64,000 bases of DNA. It comes from Halorubellus litoreus (GTDB lineage Archaea > Halobacteriota > Halobacteria > Halobacteriales > Natrialbaceae). The stretch lies in the NCBI RefSeq assembly GCF_037081675.1, contig NZ_JAZAQL010000003.1, positions 496,001 to 560,000 on the forward strand, read 5' to 3'. Both the position numbers and the translations under genes were made by a program. The notes under the pieces are model-generated. The model was not told the origin of the DNA and did not search any database. It was given only the letters and a program-made list of their open reading frames with translations. This document shows, one piece after another, positions 7,319-16,083 of the stretch (position 1 is its first letter; every line of letters starts with the position of its first letter).

Positions 7319-9770
7319 CCCCACCACCGAAGCGCGCCTCGAGGACCACTCCGGGGGCGCCGTCGAGGACCGCATCGAAACCGCTATCGACGACGCGGCG
7401 AGCGTCGTCGGGAACGCGTGGCCGATCCACTCGTTCGTGACCGCCAACCCCCTCTCGGGGTTCGAGACGCAGTCGTTCGACGACGCGGTCGCGCAAGCCG
7501 CCTCGCTCCTGGGCGGCCGCGGGTACCCGAGCGCGGACACGTTCCGGCGGGCGCTCGCTGCCGGCGAGATAGACCGCGAGACGCTCGACGCCGAACTCGC
7601 CGACGCCGGCCTCGACGACGACCCCGAAGCGCTCCTCGACCGCCTCGCGGACGCGGCGACCACCGACCCGGACGATGCCGACACCGAGAGCGAGCGCGTC
7701 GACCGCGTGCTCTCGAAGTGGCTGTCGGCGTTCCTCGACGAGGGCAGCGCGCACTGGTCGATGCCGAACCGCGACGCCGGATTCTACGCCGCGTTCCGCG
7801 ACGTCGTCCCGCACGACGGGGACGTGCCGACGGACGGAGTCCTCGCCGACCTCCCCGAGCGGCCCGTCGACGCCATCGCGACCGTCCTCGACCCGTACCC
7901 GGAGAGCCAGTGGCAGGCCATCTTCGAGGAGCAACTCGCGGCGCTCTCCGGGTGGACGAGCTTCGTCAAGCAACGCGGGGCGGACGGCGGCGAGTGGCAG
8001 TCGACGCACCCGATGACGCTCGCCGGCTACCTCGCAGCGCGTCTGGCACTCGCCGACGCCGTCGGCGCCGACATCGAGCCCACGGTCGAGCGCGCGGGAG
8101 GCCAGCCCGCCGACGACGTCGCCGCGGCGTTCCTCCGCGCGTGGGAAGCGACGTACCGCGACGAGCTCGTCGATACGGTGGCGTCCGCGAGCGAATCCCT
8201 GAGCGACCGCGAGGACGGCGGGCGGCCCGACGCGCAACTCGTGTTCTGCATCGACACGCGCTCCGAGGTCATCCGCCGGCACCTGGAGGCCGAGGGCGAC
8301 TACGAGACCCACGGGTACGCGGGCTTCTTCGGGGTCCCGATGCGCTACGAGGGGTACGACGCGGACGTGGCCGTCGACGCGTGTCCGCCAATCCTCGACC
8401 CCGAGCACCACGTCTCGGCGTTCCCGACCGACGACGACGACCAGGCCACGCACGACCGCTGGCTGGGGATCCGCGAAGCGGCGGACGAGATCGTCGAGAC
8501 CCTGGAGGCGAACGCCGCGACCGCGTACGGCTACGTCGAGAGCGCCGGCGGCGGATACGGCGTCTCGCTCGCCGCCCGGACGCTCGTCCCCGAGCGCGTC
8601 CGGAACCTGTTCGAGGCGCTCGACGAACCGGTCCCGGACGCCCACGAGTTCTGCGACCCCGTCGTCGACCACCAGCACACCTACAACGGTGACCTCCCGG
8701 TCGGACTGACGACCGAGGAGCAAGTCGAGTACGCAGCCACCGCCTTCGAGCTGATGGGCTGGGAGACGTTCGGTCGCCTCGTCGTCTTCACGGGGCACGC
8801 GAGCGAGACCGCGAACAACCCGTACGCGTCGAGCCTCGACTGCGGCGCGTGCGCCGGCAACCCCGGCGGCCCGAACGCGCGCGTCCTCGCCGCCATCTGC
8901 AACGACCCCGACGTGCAGACGGCGCTGAGCGAGCGCGGAGTCGACGTCCCCGAGGACACCGTCTTCCTCGCCGGCGAACACAACACCACGACCGACGAGG
9001 TCGAGCTCTACGACGACCACGTCCCCGAGAGTCACGCCGAGGACCTCGAACAGCTCCGCGCGGACCTCGCCGCGGCGCGCGAGGGCGCAGCCGCAGAACG
9101 CGTCGAATCGATGGACGGCGGGGACGTGCGCGACGACGAAGGCGTCCGCGACGTCGAACGCCGCGCGGCGGACTGGGCGGAGCCCCGCCCCGAGTGGGGG
9201 CTCGCCGGGAACGCCGCGTTCGTCGTCGGCCCCCGCGAGCTCACCGCGGACGTCGACCTCGACGGGCGCGCGTTCCTGCACTCCTACGACCACTCGACCG
9301 ACCCCGACGGCGACGCCCTCGAAGCCATCCTCACCGGGCCGATGGTCGTCACGCAGTGGATCAACGCCCAGTACTACTTCTCGACCGTCGACAACGCCGT
9401 CTACGGCAGCGGGTCGAAGGTCACCCAGAACCCGGTCGGGAACGTCGGCGTCTACCAGGGCAACGGCGGCGACCTCATGACCGGGCTGCCGCTCCAGTCG
9501 CTGTTCGCCGCCGCCGACCGGCCCCACCACCAGCCGCTCCGGCTATCGACGGTCGTCCACGCACCACTCGACCGCGTCACGAGCGTCCTCGCCGCGCACG
9601 ACGACCTCCAGCAGCTCCTGGACAACGACTGGCTGTCGCTGACCGTCGTCGACCCAACCCAAGACCACGGGTTCTTCGAGTACGACGAGGCGCTGGAGTG
9701 GACCGCGGCGTCGGTGGACGCGCTCGGTCGCGAGGACGCACCGACCGTCGCGCCCGCCGCCGACGACTGA
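7308..9770 (+). CDS. dabA: DabA: carbonic-anhydrase-like subunit of the DAC inorganic-carbon transporter (DUF2309/UPF0753)
   Basis: The protein has 820 residues, the usual length. DabA is a cytoplasmic protein with a beta-carbonic-anhydrase-like zinc site that hydrates CO2 only when coupled to DabB, trapping bicarbonate. The expected zinc and catalytic residues are present: C314 and D316 in FCIDTRSE, then H497 in TGHASE and C512 in SLDCGACAG. This matches the Cys-x-Asp / His-x14-Cys arrangement of bacterial DabA. The N-terminal AWPIHSFVTANPL is also characteristic. It is transcribed with dabB and ends at a strong hairpin. No RuBisCO gene is visible in the window, so the bicarbonate may serve anaplerotic carboxylation. 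Confidence 0.93.
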   Translation: MSTDPTTEARLEDHSGGAVEDRIETAIDDAASVVGNAWPIHSFVTANPLSGFETQSFDDAVAQAASLLGGRGYPSADTFRRALAAGEIDRETLDAELADAGLDDDPEALLDRLADAATTDPDDADTESERVDRVLSKWLSAFLDEGSAHWSMPNRDAGFYAAFRDVVPHDGDVPTDGVLADLPERPVDAIATVLDPYPESQWQAIFEEQLAALSGWTSFVKQRGADGGEWQSTHPMTLAGYLAARLALADAVGADIEPTVERAGGQPADDVAAAFLRAWEATYRDELVDTVASASESLSDREDGGRPDAQLVFCIDTRSEVIRRHLEAEGDYETHGYAGFFGVPMRYEGYDADVAVDACPPILDPEHHVSAFPTDDDDQATHDRWLGIREAADEIVETLEANAATAYGYVESAGGGYGVSLAARTLVPERVRNLFEALDEPVPDAHEFCDPVVDHQHTYNGDLPVGLTTEEQVEYAATAFELMGWETFGRLVVFTGHASETANNPYASSLDCGACAGNPGGPNARVLAAICNDPDVQTALSERGVDVPEDTVFLAGEHNTTTDEVELYDDHVPESHAEDLEQLRADLAAAREGAAAERVESMDGGDVRDDEGVRDVERRAADWAEPRPEWGLAGNAAFVVGPRELTADVDLDGRAFLHSYDHSTDPDGDALEAILTGPMVVTQWINAQYYFSTVDNAVYGSGSKVTQNPVGNVGVYQGNGGDLMTGLPLQSLFAAADRPHHQPLRLSTVVHAPLDRVTSVLAAHDDLQQLLDNDWLSLTVVDPTQDHGFFEYDEALEWTAASVDALGREDAPTVAPAADD

Positions 9771-9773
9771 CAC

Positions 9774-9817
9774 CTCGAACCGGACCGCGGCCTCCGCTCC
9801 GCGGTCTCGGATTCGAG
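9774..9817. terminator. Long GC-rich hairpin between dabA and the convergent DICT gene
   Basis: GACCGCGG (9783-9790) and CCGCGGTC (9799-9806) form a perfect 8-bp stem with an 8-base loop. Further out, CTCGAA (9774-9779) pairs with TTCGAG (9812-9817). Its place between convergent stop codons suits a bidirectional terminator. There is no long T-tract, as is common in high-GC haloarchaea. Confidence 0.55.
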
Positions 9818-9824
9818 TTCGCGC

Positions 9825-10544
9825 TCACCGACCGGCGGCCGGGTCGAGAGCGCTCGCGACCTCGCTGGCGATGTCGGGGTCGTCGGTCCAGAACCCGTCG
9901 TACGCGTCGCCGTCCTGTCTCGCGAGCAGCGCGTTCGCCGTCGAGTCCTCGTCGCCACCCAGGAACGCGATGACCCAGTAGCGCTCGCCGTCCACGACAG
10001 GGTAGTCGTGGTACGCGATTCCCGGAACCTCGGGGGGCGACCAGTCGTCGGCGCCGTAGACGTGGACGTCGAGGTCGGTGTCGGTCGCGAGCGTCCGGTA
10101 CACGTCGAACTGGGCGCGATACCTCGACATCGACTGGAACCCCGCGTGGAGGACGCCCGTGCCGATGCGGAACGCGCGCTCCTCGATCTCGCGACTCACC
10201 GCGAGCAACTCGCGTCGCGCCATCGCCGTGAACACCGTGTCGTCGAGGACCTCGAACAGCACGCGGTACCCGTCGGAGACGTCGTCGGCGTCGCCCGGCC
10301 GAACGACGGGCGGTTCGAGGAGGTCCGCGAGGTCCGCGAGCGCGATCGCGCCCGCGAACTCGCCGTCGCGCTCCACGACGACGAACGGCGCTGGCCCACC
10401 CGAGGGGAGCGTGCGGTACTCGACGTGGACGTCGTGGTTCGCGAACCGCTCGGCGACGTCCACGTCACCGCGGTCGTCCGCGCCGACGTACACCGTGAAC
10501 TGGGAGCGGGCGGTCCGCGCTCGCCCGATGAGTGCGTCGAACAT
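9825..10544 (-). CDS. DICT sensory domain-containing protein
   Basis: The protein has 239 residues, starting MFDALIGRARTARSQFTVY. The DICT domain (PF10069, named for diguanylate cyclases and two-component proteins) is seen in haloarchaeal light- or redox-associated signalling genes. Supporting segments are APFVVVERDGEFAGAIAL, a mid-protein EIEERAFRIGTGVLHAGFQ, and a C-terminal YHDYPVVDGERYWVIAFLGG. No kinase or DNA-binding domain is fused. A DUF7344 wHTH gene ends 6 bases upstream on the same strand, so the two probably form a sensor-regulator operon. The ligand is unknown. Confidence 0.85.
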   Translation of the reverse strand: MFDALIGRARTARSQFTVYVGADDRGDVDVAERFANHDVHVEYRTLPSGGPAPFVVVERDGEFAGAIALADLADLLEPPVVRPGDADDVSDGYRVLFEVLDDTVFTAMARRELLAVSREIEERAFRIGTGVLHAGFQSMSRYRAQFDVYRTLATDTDLDVHVYGADDWSPPEVPGIAYHDYPVVDGERYWVIAFLGGDEDSTANALLARQDGDAYDGFWTDDPDIASEVASALDPAAGR

Positions 10545-10549
10545 GGATA

Positions 10550-10939
10550 TCACTCCCGGGCCGACGGCGAGTCTCGCTCGCGTTCGATGGTCGCCTTCGT
10601 CTCGTCGGTGAGTGCTTCGAGGACCACTCGGCCACTCGTCGGGTCGTACGAGACCACTCCGAGGTCGTCGAGGAGCGGGAGATGATGGTGGTGGAGCTCC
10701 ACCTCGATACGAGCCCGGTCGGTCGCCGTTGCCATCGGCCGGTTCCCCGTCGCCTCCCACCCGGCGAGGATGGTGGCGAGCTCGTCGCGGGTTCGCGACC
10801 GGTCGTCGAAGAGCAGCGTCACGAGGCGACGACGACACGTGGACGCGAGCACGCGGTGGACGTCGTCACGCGAGAGGTCGTTGGGACTGCTCGGCCCCGC
10901 GTCAGCAGGCCCTTGCTTCTCCGGTTCGTCGTCGCGCAT
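10550..10939 (-). CDS. DUF7344-type winged-helix regulator
   Basis: The protein has 129 residues. After an acidic N-terminus, the segment DDVHRVLASTCRRRLVTLLF starts a wHTH, and VELHHHHLPLLDDLGVVSYD is the hallmark helix and wing of the haloarchaeal DUF7344 family. The C-terminus is charged. It is the first gene of a probable two-gene operon with the DICT protein, suggesting that it carries the DNA-binding function for that sensor. Its targets are not readable. Confidence 0.85.
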   Translation of the reverse strand: MRDDEPEKQGPADAGPSSPNDLSRDDVHRVLASTCRRRLVTLLFDDRSRTRDELATILAGWEATGNRPMATATDRARIEVELHHHHLPLLDDLGVVSYDPTSGRVVLEALTDETKATIERERDSPSARE

Positions 10940-11423
10940 CGGTCCTTACGACTACGCAGAGAACCCACATAGTCTTTGATGATGGATGTTGTTCGAGGGG
11001 TCGCTACACTGTCAGAGTGCCGACGGACCCGCTCTCGAAGTACGCCCTGAGGTATCCGCGACCCTCTACCGCTCTGGCATGCTCGCGTTCGTCCTGATGC
11101 GCTGCCGTGGAATCGTCCCGTGGTCGCTCCTGGTCGACGTCGACCAGACATCACCGAACCGATTCCGCTGCCCTCGTTCGCCCCGAATCCCCCAATCAGG
11201 GACTCCGCACCCCGGACTCTCGACCGATTCGACCGGTGAAACCCCGGAGTCTCGACCGATCGTCTCAACGCATACGTCTGGTTCAGCCTCCACGACGTAT
11301 TCGTACCGCCCAGGTCCTACACGGGTGGGGAACCACTCTGGGAAGAATTCACGCAGATAATCAAAAAGAGACTATTCCTAAAAATGTGAGGGGTTCAGGG
11401 ACTGGGATGCCCTCACACTTCCT
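10940..11423. other. Long intergenic region with one direct repeat
   Basis: This 484-base gap lies between the divergent DUF7344 genes. ORFs across it are arginine- or serine-rich and look like noise. A 19-base direct repeat, 18/19 identical, sits at 11210-11228 and 11242-11260 (32-base spacing). An A/T-rich stretch at about 11357-11386 is a plausible promoter for the gene at 11424. Confidence 0.5.
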
Positions 11424-11753
11424 ATGAGCAAGGAAGTGACGTCGGCGTCTTTCGACTCTCATCTCGACGCACTGGGTCATATCGACCGGCGACGGCTGCT
11501 CCTTGCACTTCTTCACGCGAACGCCGACGGGGACCTACCGGTCGATGTCGAACAGCTGGAGCACGCCACTGCTGAGAAGTCCCCCCGCCTGTCGATGCAC
11601 CACGTTCACCTTCCGAAACTCGACGATCACGGATTCATCGACGCTAGCCTGAATCACTATTCCGTGACTCCAGGCCCACGCTTTGAGGAAATAAAACCGC
11701 TCCTCGAACTACTGGAGACGAATCGGGAGCAGTTACCCGACGACTGGCTCTAA
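11424..11753 (+). CDS. Second DUF7344-type winged-helix protein
   Basis: The protein has 109 residues. It has the same architecture as the gene at 10550: LGHIDRRRLLLALLHANAD begins the wHTH, and SMHHVHLPKLDDHGFID is the family signature. A short Leu/Glu-rich tail follows (about 85-109). It is transcribed alone toward the divergent TrmB pair. The role is presumed DNA-binding regulation; the target is unknown. Its composition is a little less GC-rich than that of the dab genes, in line with the accessory patch that begins here. Confidence 0.8.
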   Translation: MSKEVTSASFDSHLDALGHIDRRRLLLALLHANADGDLPVDVEQLEHATAEKSPRLSMHHVHLPKLDDHGFIDASLNHYSVTPGPRFEEIKPLLELLETNREQLPDDWL

Positions 11754-11871
11754 CAGTCGCGAGGGCGGCAGTACTCACTCGCTCGCATGGACAGGGCCAC
11801 TAAACCGTGCCAGCGTGGCCGAGTGTGAACGACTCCGACGACGATCACGCCGCCAGCTCCGACGAACGCGG

Positions 11872-12678
11872 CTATTCTGGGTGTGGATCGCGTGTCGGGA
11901 GCAAGCCCTGCGCCAGCAACCGGCGCGAAATCACGACGAGGCCATTGCGGAACCCGCCACCGAACACCGCCTGTTCCTCCTGTGTGTTGGGAACGATCGT
12001 ACTGACGAGGATCGTCGACCGGTCGACGAGCAGGAGCCGTCCGATCGCCAAATTCTCGTCAGATCCCTCTCCGCTGCGCAGCCAATCCAACCCCGAAAGG
12101 AACGTCGTGGCTTTCGGGACGGCATCGTGAATTCGTGCTTCGAGCGATTCAGTTACCGCACCAATCAACAGATCAACCCCAGGTCCAAGTTCGTTCAGAC
12201 TGTCGATCAACTGCTCCGTCAGCAGCGAGTCGTCACCGAGGACCAACACGACCTCCTCGGTTGCGTCGCTGATGAGCTGATTCGACCGGTTCGCGATCGC
12301 ATCCGTCCCGGACATCGACCAGACCTCCTGGACCGGGTCTTCGCCCTCCGGGTCCACTGGGTCGGCCTGTTCGAGGGCGTTCGCGAGGCGGTCGACGCGC
12401 GCCTCATACTGGTCGCGAAGGGTCTCGGTGGCCTCTTCGAGCGGCACTGCCCGAAACCGCTGTGGACTGGAATGCTGGACTTCGACGAGTCCCTGTGCTT
12501 CCAACAACCGGACGGCGTCGTAGACCCGTGTTCGGGGAACGTCAGTGACCTCGCTGAGTTGCTTCGCCGTTCCGCTCGAGAGGCGCGACAACCCGACGAA
12601 ACACTTCGCCTCGTACTCCTTCAAGCCGAGTTGCTGGAGTACCTCAACTGCTTCTTCTAGCGTTTCATCTGTGCTCAT
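11872..12678 (-). CDS. TrmB-family transcriptional regulator (copy 1)
   Basis: The protein has 268 residues, starting MSTDETLEEAVEVLQQLGL. The N-terminal TrmB wHTH (about 10-80) has LKEYEAKCFVGLSRLSSGTAKQLSEVTDVPRTRVYDAVRLLE and then VEVQHSSPQRFRAV. A coiled region (about 85-115) is followed by a phospholipase-D-like sensor domain. TrmB-type proteins respond to sugars or other small molecules; no ligand can be assigned. The 12771 upstream ATG would add a non-conserved extension. A related gene is divergently transcribed at 13070 and a third lies at 53692. Confidence 0.9.
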   Translation of the reverse strand: MSTDETLEEAVEVLQQLGLKEYEAKCFVGLSRLSSGTAKQLSEVTDVPRTRVYDAVRLLEAQGLVEVQHSSPQRFRAVPLEEATETLRDQYEARVDRLANALEQADPVDPEGEDPVQEVWSMSGTDAIANRSNQLISDATEEVVLVLGDDSLLTEQLIDSLNELGPGVDLLIGAVTESLEARIHDAVPKATTFLSGLDWLRSGEGSDENLAIGRLLLVDRSTILVSTIVPNTQEEQAVFGGGFRNGLVVISRRLLAQGLLPTRDPHPE

Positions 12679-13069
12679 GTGTCCCAACTCGTAACCCGGG
12701 GATGCCCGGAGTTCTCGGAGCATTCGACCGCTGGCCGGATAGGCGTTGTCACTCTCCAAGAAGCGATTCACCAGTGGTAGAGGGCCACTTCCGTGATACA
12801 GCCGTTATTACCGCCCTCTATCCACTGCCCCAATTCTGTTGTAACCCACAGAATCACAAAAATTTTGGAGAGGGATACAAATCGACTCTCGCCCGACCTT
12901 AGACAATATTCGATCTTCACTCAGTTAATCACAAAAGAAATATACTGGTCGGGGCAGTATCCTGAAGCCGGCACGCGGCTCGGAACTTGTGTCCCAACCA
13001 CAACCCGATGCGTGCCGGCCCCGGCCACTTTCCGTGGCTGGGTTTCAAGCGTACCGAGGTCCCCAGAGT
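12679..13069. other. Divergent promoter region between two TrmB genes
   Basis: This 391-base gap is clearly more A/T-rich than its surroundings, especially 12835-12960. A TATA-like aaatata sits near 12939-12945 on the plus strand. It would start a transcript near 12970, giving the copy-2 gene a leader of about 100 bases or allowing the upstream GTG at 12989. No protein gene is convincing here. Confidence 0.5.
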
Positions 13070-13870
13070 ATGAGTACTGATCCGTTTGACGATCCCCACT
13101 CGACAGCGATCGACCAGCTCGAACAGTTCGGCCTCAGTGCGTACGCTGCGCGGACGTTCGTTGCCCTCGTGAGTCTCGGGACAGGCACGGCAAAAGACGT
13201 GAGTGGGGTCTCGGACGTCCCCCGAACCCGGGTGTACGATGCGATCGACGAACTCCACGACTTCGGACTGGTCGACATTCAACAGTCCTCCCCCAAGGAG
13301 TTCTGGGCGATTTCAGCCGAAACCACCGTCCGAAAATTCGAACAGGAGATGGACCACCGACTGTCGATCCTGACGACAGCGCTGGACGAGCTCGAACCCG
13401 TTCAACGGAGCGTGGAACAACGTGGGGTCTGGACCGTCGACGGCCAGCCAACGGTCACCGATCGCGTGATAGAGTTCATCAATGAGGCGGACGACGAGAT
13501 CGTCTATATGACCGTCGAGGACCTGCTCACCGAGGACATCATCGACGCGTTACGTGACGCCGCAGATCGCGGGGTGACGATCAGCCTCGGTGGCGTCTCG
13601 GCGGACGTCCAAGACCAAATTCAGGACGAGATTCCCGGTGCCGAGCTGTTCGAATCGCTATGGGTCTGGTCAGACACCCCCGCTGGCCGACTCATGATGG
13701 TCGACGGCACGAAGACGCTCGTGAGCGTGCTCGTCAACGGCACGGACCCGAGCCCGTCCGATCCACGGGCCGAGACCGCCATCTGGGGCGCGGGCGACAC
13801 GAACAGTCTCGTGGTCGTGCTGAAAGCGATATTCACCTGGCGGCTGCGGAACGCTGACTCGCCTTCGTAA
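13070..13870 (+). CDS. TrmB-family transcriptional regulator (copy 2)
   Basis: The protein has 266 residues, starting MSTDPFDDPHSTAIDQLEQF. The wHTH region LSAYAARTFVALVSLGTGTAKDVSGVSDVPRTRVYDAIDEL closely parallels copy 1, followed by VDIQQSSPKEFWAI and a C-terminal sensor domain. A GTG at 12989 could add 27 residues, but the family normally starts near MSTD. A perfect 6-bp hairpin (TTCGTA / TACGAA, 13864-13879) spans the stop codon and may terminate it. The head-to-head pair suggests cross-regulation from the shared intergenic region. Confidence 0.9.
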   Translation: MSTDPFDDPHSTAIDQLEQFGLSAYAARTFVALVSLGTGTAKDVSGVSDVPRTRVYDAIDELHDFGLVDIQQSSPKEFWAISAETTVRKFEQEMDHRLSILTTALDELEPVQRSVEQRGVWTVDGQPTVTDRVIEFINEADDEIVYMTVEDLLTEDIIDALRDAADRGVTISLGGVSADVQDQIQDEIPGAELFESLWVWSDTPAGRLMMVDGTKTLVSVLVNGTDPSPSDPRAETAIWGAGDTNSLVVVLKAIFTWRLRNADSPS

Positions 13871-13945
13871 GACTACGAACAGCAGAATCAGTCGGTATCA
13901 TTCTTCGACGGGGTATTGGCCGGTTTGTGGTTCGATTGTTCGTAG
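13864..13945 (+). terminator. Hairpin cluster at the end of TrmB copy 2
   Basis: TTCGTA (13864-13869) pairs with TACGAA (13874-13879) across a 4-base loop. The overlapping CTACGAACA (13873-13881) can alternatively pair with a perfect TGTTCGTAG at 13937-13945. Both fold choices sit at or right after the stop codon, so a terminator or alternative 3' structure is plausible. Confidence 0.35.
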
Positions 13946-14134
13946 GGTGTGGAGCGAACCTCAGTAGTTGAGACTGGCGCTCTCAATGCATACGCTCTGG
14001 GCGATACAGTATTATCCCAATCTAACATCCTTTGTCAATATCGGGCGTTCTGCATGAACTGGAATGAATTTGTGCCTAACCTGTGGCCGATTTCGGCAAT
14101 CGACTAAGTCAGTTCCCCGGTCAGTACGATCTGT

Positions 14135-15298
14135 ATGTCATCGGGCATCTCTCGGAAAGCGTTTCTTCGCGCAACTGGAGTCGCACTTGCTGCGACTATC
14201 GCAGGGTGCAATAGCACAACAGACAACAGCGGACCGAACACCAATACACAGACCTCTCCTGAGACTTCTCCGCAATCCGAACAACAGAATGACGACTCTC
14301 CGACGTTCGGAAATTTCTACGTCGGCAACGCAAACACAAGCAGTAGTACAGTCATCGACGGACGTGCTGAAGTCGTATATACACGGCCCGATACGGCCAC
14401 CGACAAGTCACCCGTCGTAATGGTGCCTGGCCTCGGATTGTCACCGTACATTTACCGGACGACACCTGACGGTCGACGCGGCTGGGTGGAGTACTTTGCC
14501 GAAGCTGGCCATCCAGTGTATGTATTCAACCCGCCTCGAAACGTCGATTCAGGTGGCTTAGACACTGCTGCCCTCCAGAACTCTGACTCCGCGTCACTCT
14601 CTCGGTGGTCTATCGATCGAGCATGGCCGACGTGGGGGTTCGGACCTGAAGTCGGTGACCCATACGAGGACGTTCGATACCCGGTTGAGTCGGTCGACCA
14701 ACTCGTTGCGTCATTCCCCGCATACGTTAGCACTGGTGGCGGAGGTGGCGGTAGACAAAGTGGGGGCCAGACGGGTGGACGTGGCGGCGACCAGAACTCC
14801 ACACCTGCGGATTCCACTGAGACAGCAGCTGGAACCCAGACTGGGTCGACTACCGGAGGTGGCGGTGGGAGTCGGTTCGCACCACCCCAAGAGACTGCCG
14901 CCCTAGAGGCGCTTCTCAACCGTGTTGGTCCGGCAGTGCTGCTCGTTCACTCAGCGGGCGGTAGTTCCGGATTCACAGTTGCACAAGCTGCGCCGGACCT
15001 CGTTGAACGGATCGTCGCAGTTGAGCCGGTCGGTGCGCCGACTGACCCGCAAACTGTGGCGGAGATGGGTGGTGATGCACCGTTCATGGGCGTGTATGGC
15101 GATTATGTCGACGAGCGTGGGCAGACTGGTCGCAAGGAAGCGACCCAGACAACTGCAGAGCTCGCAGGAGAGACAAGTCCCGCATCGACGCTGCTTAGCC
15201 TTCCGGACGAAGGGATATCCGGAAATACACATCTCATGATGCAAGACGACAATAACGGTGAAATCGCTGATCGGATTATCTCCTGGATTAGTGACTGA
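14135..15298 (+). CDS. Secreted alpha/beta-hydrolase lipoprotein (esterase-like)
   Basis: The protein has 387 residues. The N-terminus SRKAFLRATG then ATIAGC is a Tat-type signal with a lipobox cysteine at C25; the twin arginine is replaced by RK. A Ser/Thr/Gln-rich tether follows (about 26-57). The hydrolase part has VVMVPGLGLSPYIY for the oxyanion region, nucleophile S273 in VHSAGGSSG, and probable catalytic H366 near GNTHLMMQDD. An unusual Gly/Ser/Thr-rich insert (about 200-250) interrupts the fold. It is probably an extracellular esterase or lipase; the substrate is unknown. GC is lower than in the core genes, and it opens an accessory patch. Confidence 0.8.
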   Translation: MSSGISRKAFLRATGVALAATIAGCNSTTDNSGPNTNTQTSPETSPQSEQQNDDSPTFGNFYVGNANTSSSTVIDGRAEVVYTRPDTATDKSPVVMVPGLGLSPYIYRTTPDGRRGWVEYFAEAGHPVYVFNPPRNVDSGGLDTAALQNSDSASLSRWSIDRAWPTWGFGPEVGDPYEDVRYPVESVDQLVASFPAYVSTGGGGGGRQSGGQTGGRGGDQNSTPADSTETAAGTQTGSTTGGGGGSRFAPPQETAALEALLNRVGPAVLLVHSAGGSSGFTVAQAAPDLVERIVAVEPVGAPTDPQTVAEMGGDAPFMGVYGDYVDERGQTGRKEATQTTAELAGETSPASTLLSLPDEGISGNTHLMMQDDNNGEIADRIISWISD

Positions 15299-15366
15299 TT
15301 TGAGGCCGTAGTATCGTTCGGCCCGAGACAGAATGTATTTGCACCGACCAAATGAATACTCGATAG

Positions 15367-15657
15367 ATGCGGCAGTTGCTCTGGTGGCTCATTGGTGGGT
15401 CTCGTGGAGGCCGAAATCGGCTTCGTATCCTCCGCGCACTCAACGACCAGCCACGAAACACCAATCAATTGTCGAATGACCTAGGTTTGAACTACAAAAC
15501 AGTGCAGCACCATCTCGAAGTCCTCGAGGAGAGCAATATTGTGACCACGGAGGGTGACAATTACGGGCAGATGTACTTCCTCTCAGACAGAATGATGAAC
15601 AACCTCGACATCATGGAAGACGTGGCGGAACAGGCCGGAGTTGATGATGATTCGTAA
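15367..15657 (+). CDS. ArsR-like winged-helix protein
   Basis: The protein has 96 residues. The wHTH runs from about 15 to 80: GGRNRLRILRALNDQPRNTN, then LSNDLGLNYKTVQHHLEVLEE with the recognition helix, and a wing containing NIVTTEGDNYGQMYFLS. The 3' end overlaps the start of the membrane-protein gene by 17 bases, so the two are translationally coupled. Pairs of a short HTH and a small four-helix membrane protein occur widely in haloarchaea. The HTH may control the pair in response to a membrane signal. Confidence 0.85.
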   Translation: MRQLLWWLIGGSRGGRNRLRILRALNDQPRNTNQLSNDLGLNYKTVQHHLEVLEESNIVTTEGDNYGQMYFLSDRMMNNLDIMEDVAEQAGVDDDS

Positions 15658-16072
15658 CTGGATCAAGGGTCCACTTGGAACGACAGTAGCGAGTGCGACC
15701 GCCGCGAGTGGTATCGCACTCTTAGTCGCACTATTCACATCAGTTCCGTCCCATGGCCCTCCGTCGAGGGCGCTGTCCTCCCAGGTTGAACTGCTCATTC
15801 GGATGGAGGTTTTCTTTACCACCCTGAACCTCGTGTTACTGGTGGCACTCGCAGTCATCTACGTGCAGCTTTATCGCGATCTTCCGAACAAGTACACAGC
15901 AAGCCTGCTTGTGCTAAGCCTCGCGCTGCTCCTATACGCGGGTACGTCAAATCCAGTAGTACACAACGTCTTCGGCTTCCGCCCTCGCCCAAATATCGGC
16001 GCGTTCGTGTTTCTCCCGGACTTCTTCATCGGACTTGCCATCCTAGTTCTCCTCTATCAGAGCCAGACCTGA
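15641..16072 (+). CDS. Small four-helix membrane protein coupled to the wHTH gene
   Basis: The protein has 143 residues and four hydrophobic segments at about 13-33, 58-78, 86-104 and 120-139. The short motif FGFRPRPNIGAF lies before the last helix. Three methionine codons begin the ORF, so the exact start could be two codons later. No enzymatic motif is visible. Overlap with the wHTH gene indicates a functional pair, perhaps a membrane sensor or anti-regulator. I do not recognise a named family. Confidence 0.75.
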   Translation: MMMIRNWIKGPLGTTVASATAASGIALLVALFTSVPSHGPPSRALSSQVELLIRMEVFFTTLNLVLLVALAVIYVQLYRDLPNKYTASLLVLSLALLLYAGTSNPVVHNVFGFRPRPNIGAFVFLPDFFIGLAILVLLYQSQT

Positions 16073-16083
16073 GTTCGAATCAA

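Noticed and set aside
9774..9817. Riboswitch after dabA
   Set aside because: The element is downstream of a stop codon between convergent genes, so it fits a terminator and cannot control dabA translation.
10819..11268. Open frame of about 149 residues in the 10.9-11.4 kb gap
   Set aside because: Composition is Arg/Ser-rich, overlaps the antisense of a DUF7344 gene, and has no recognisable domain.
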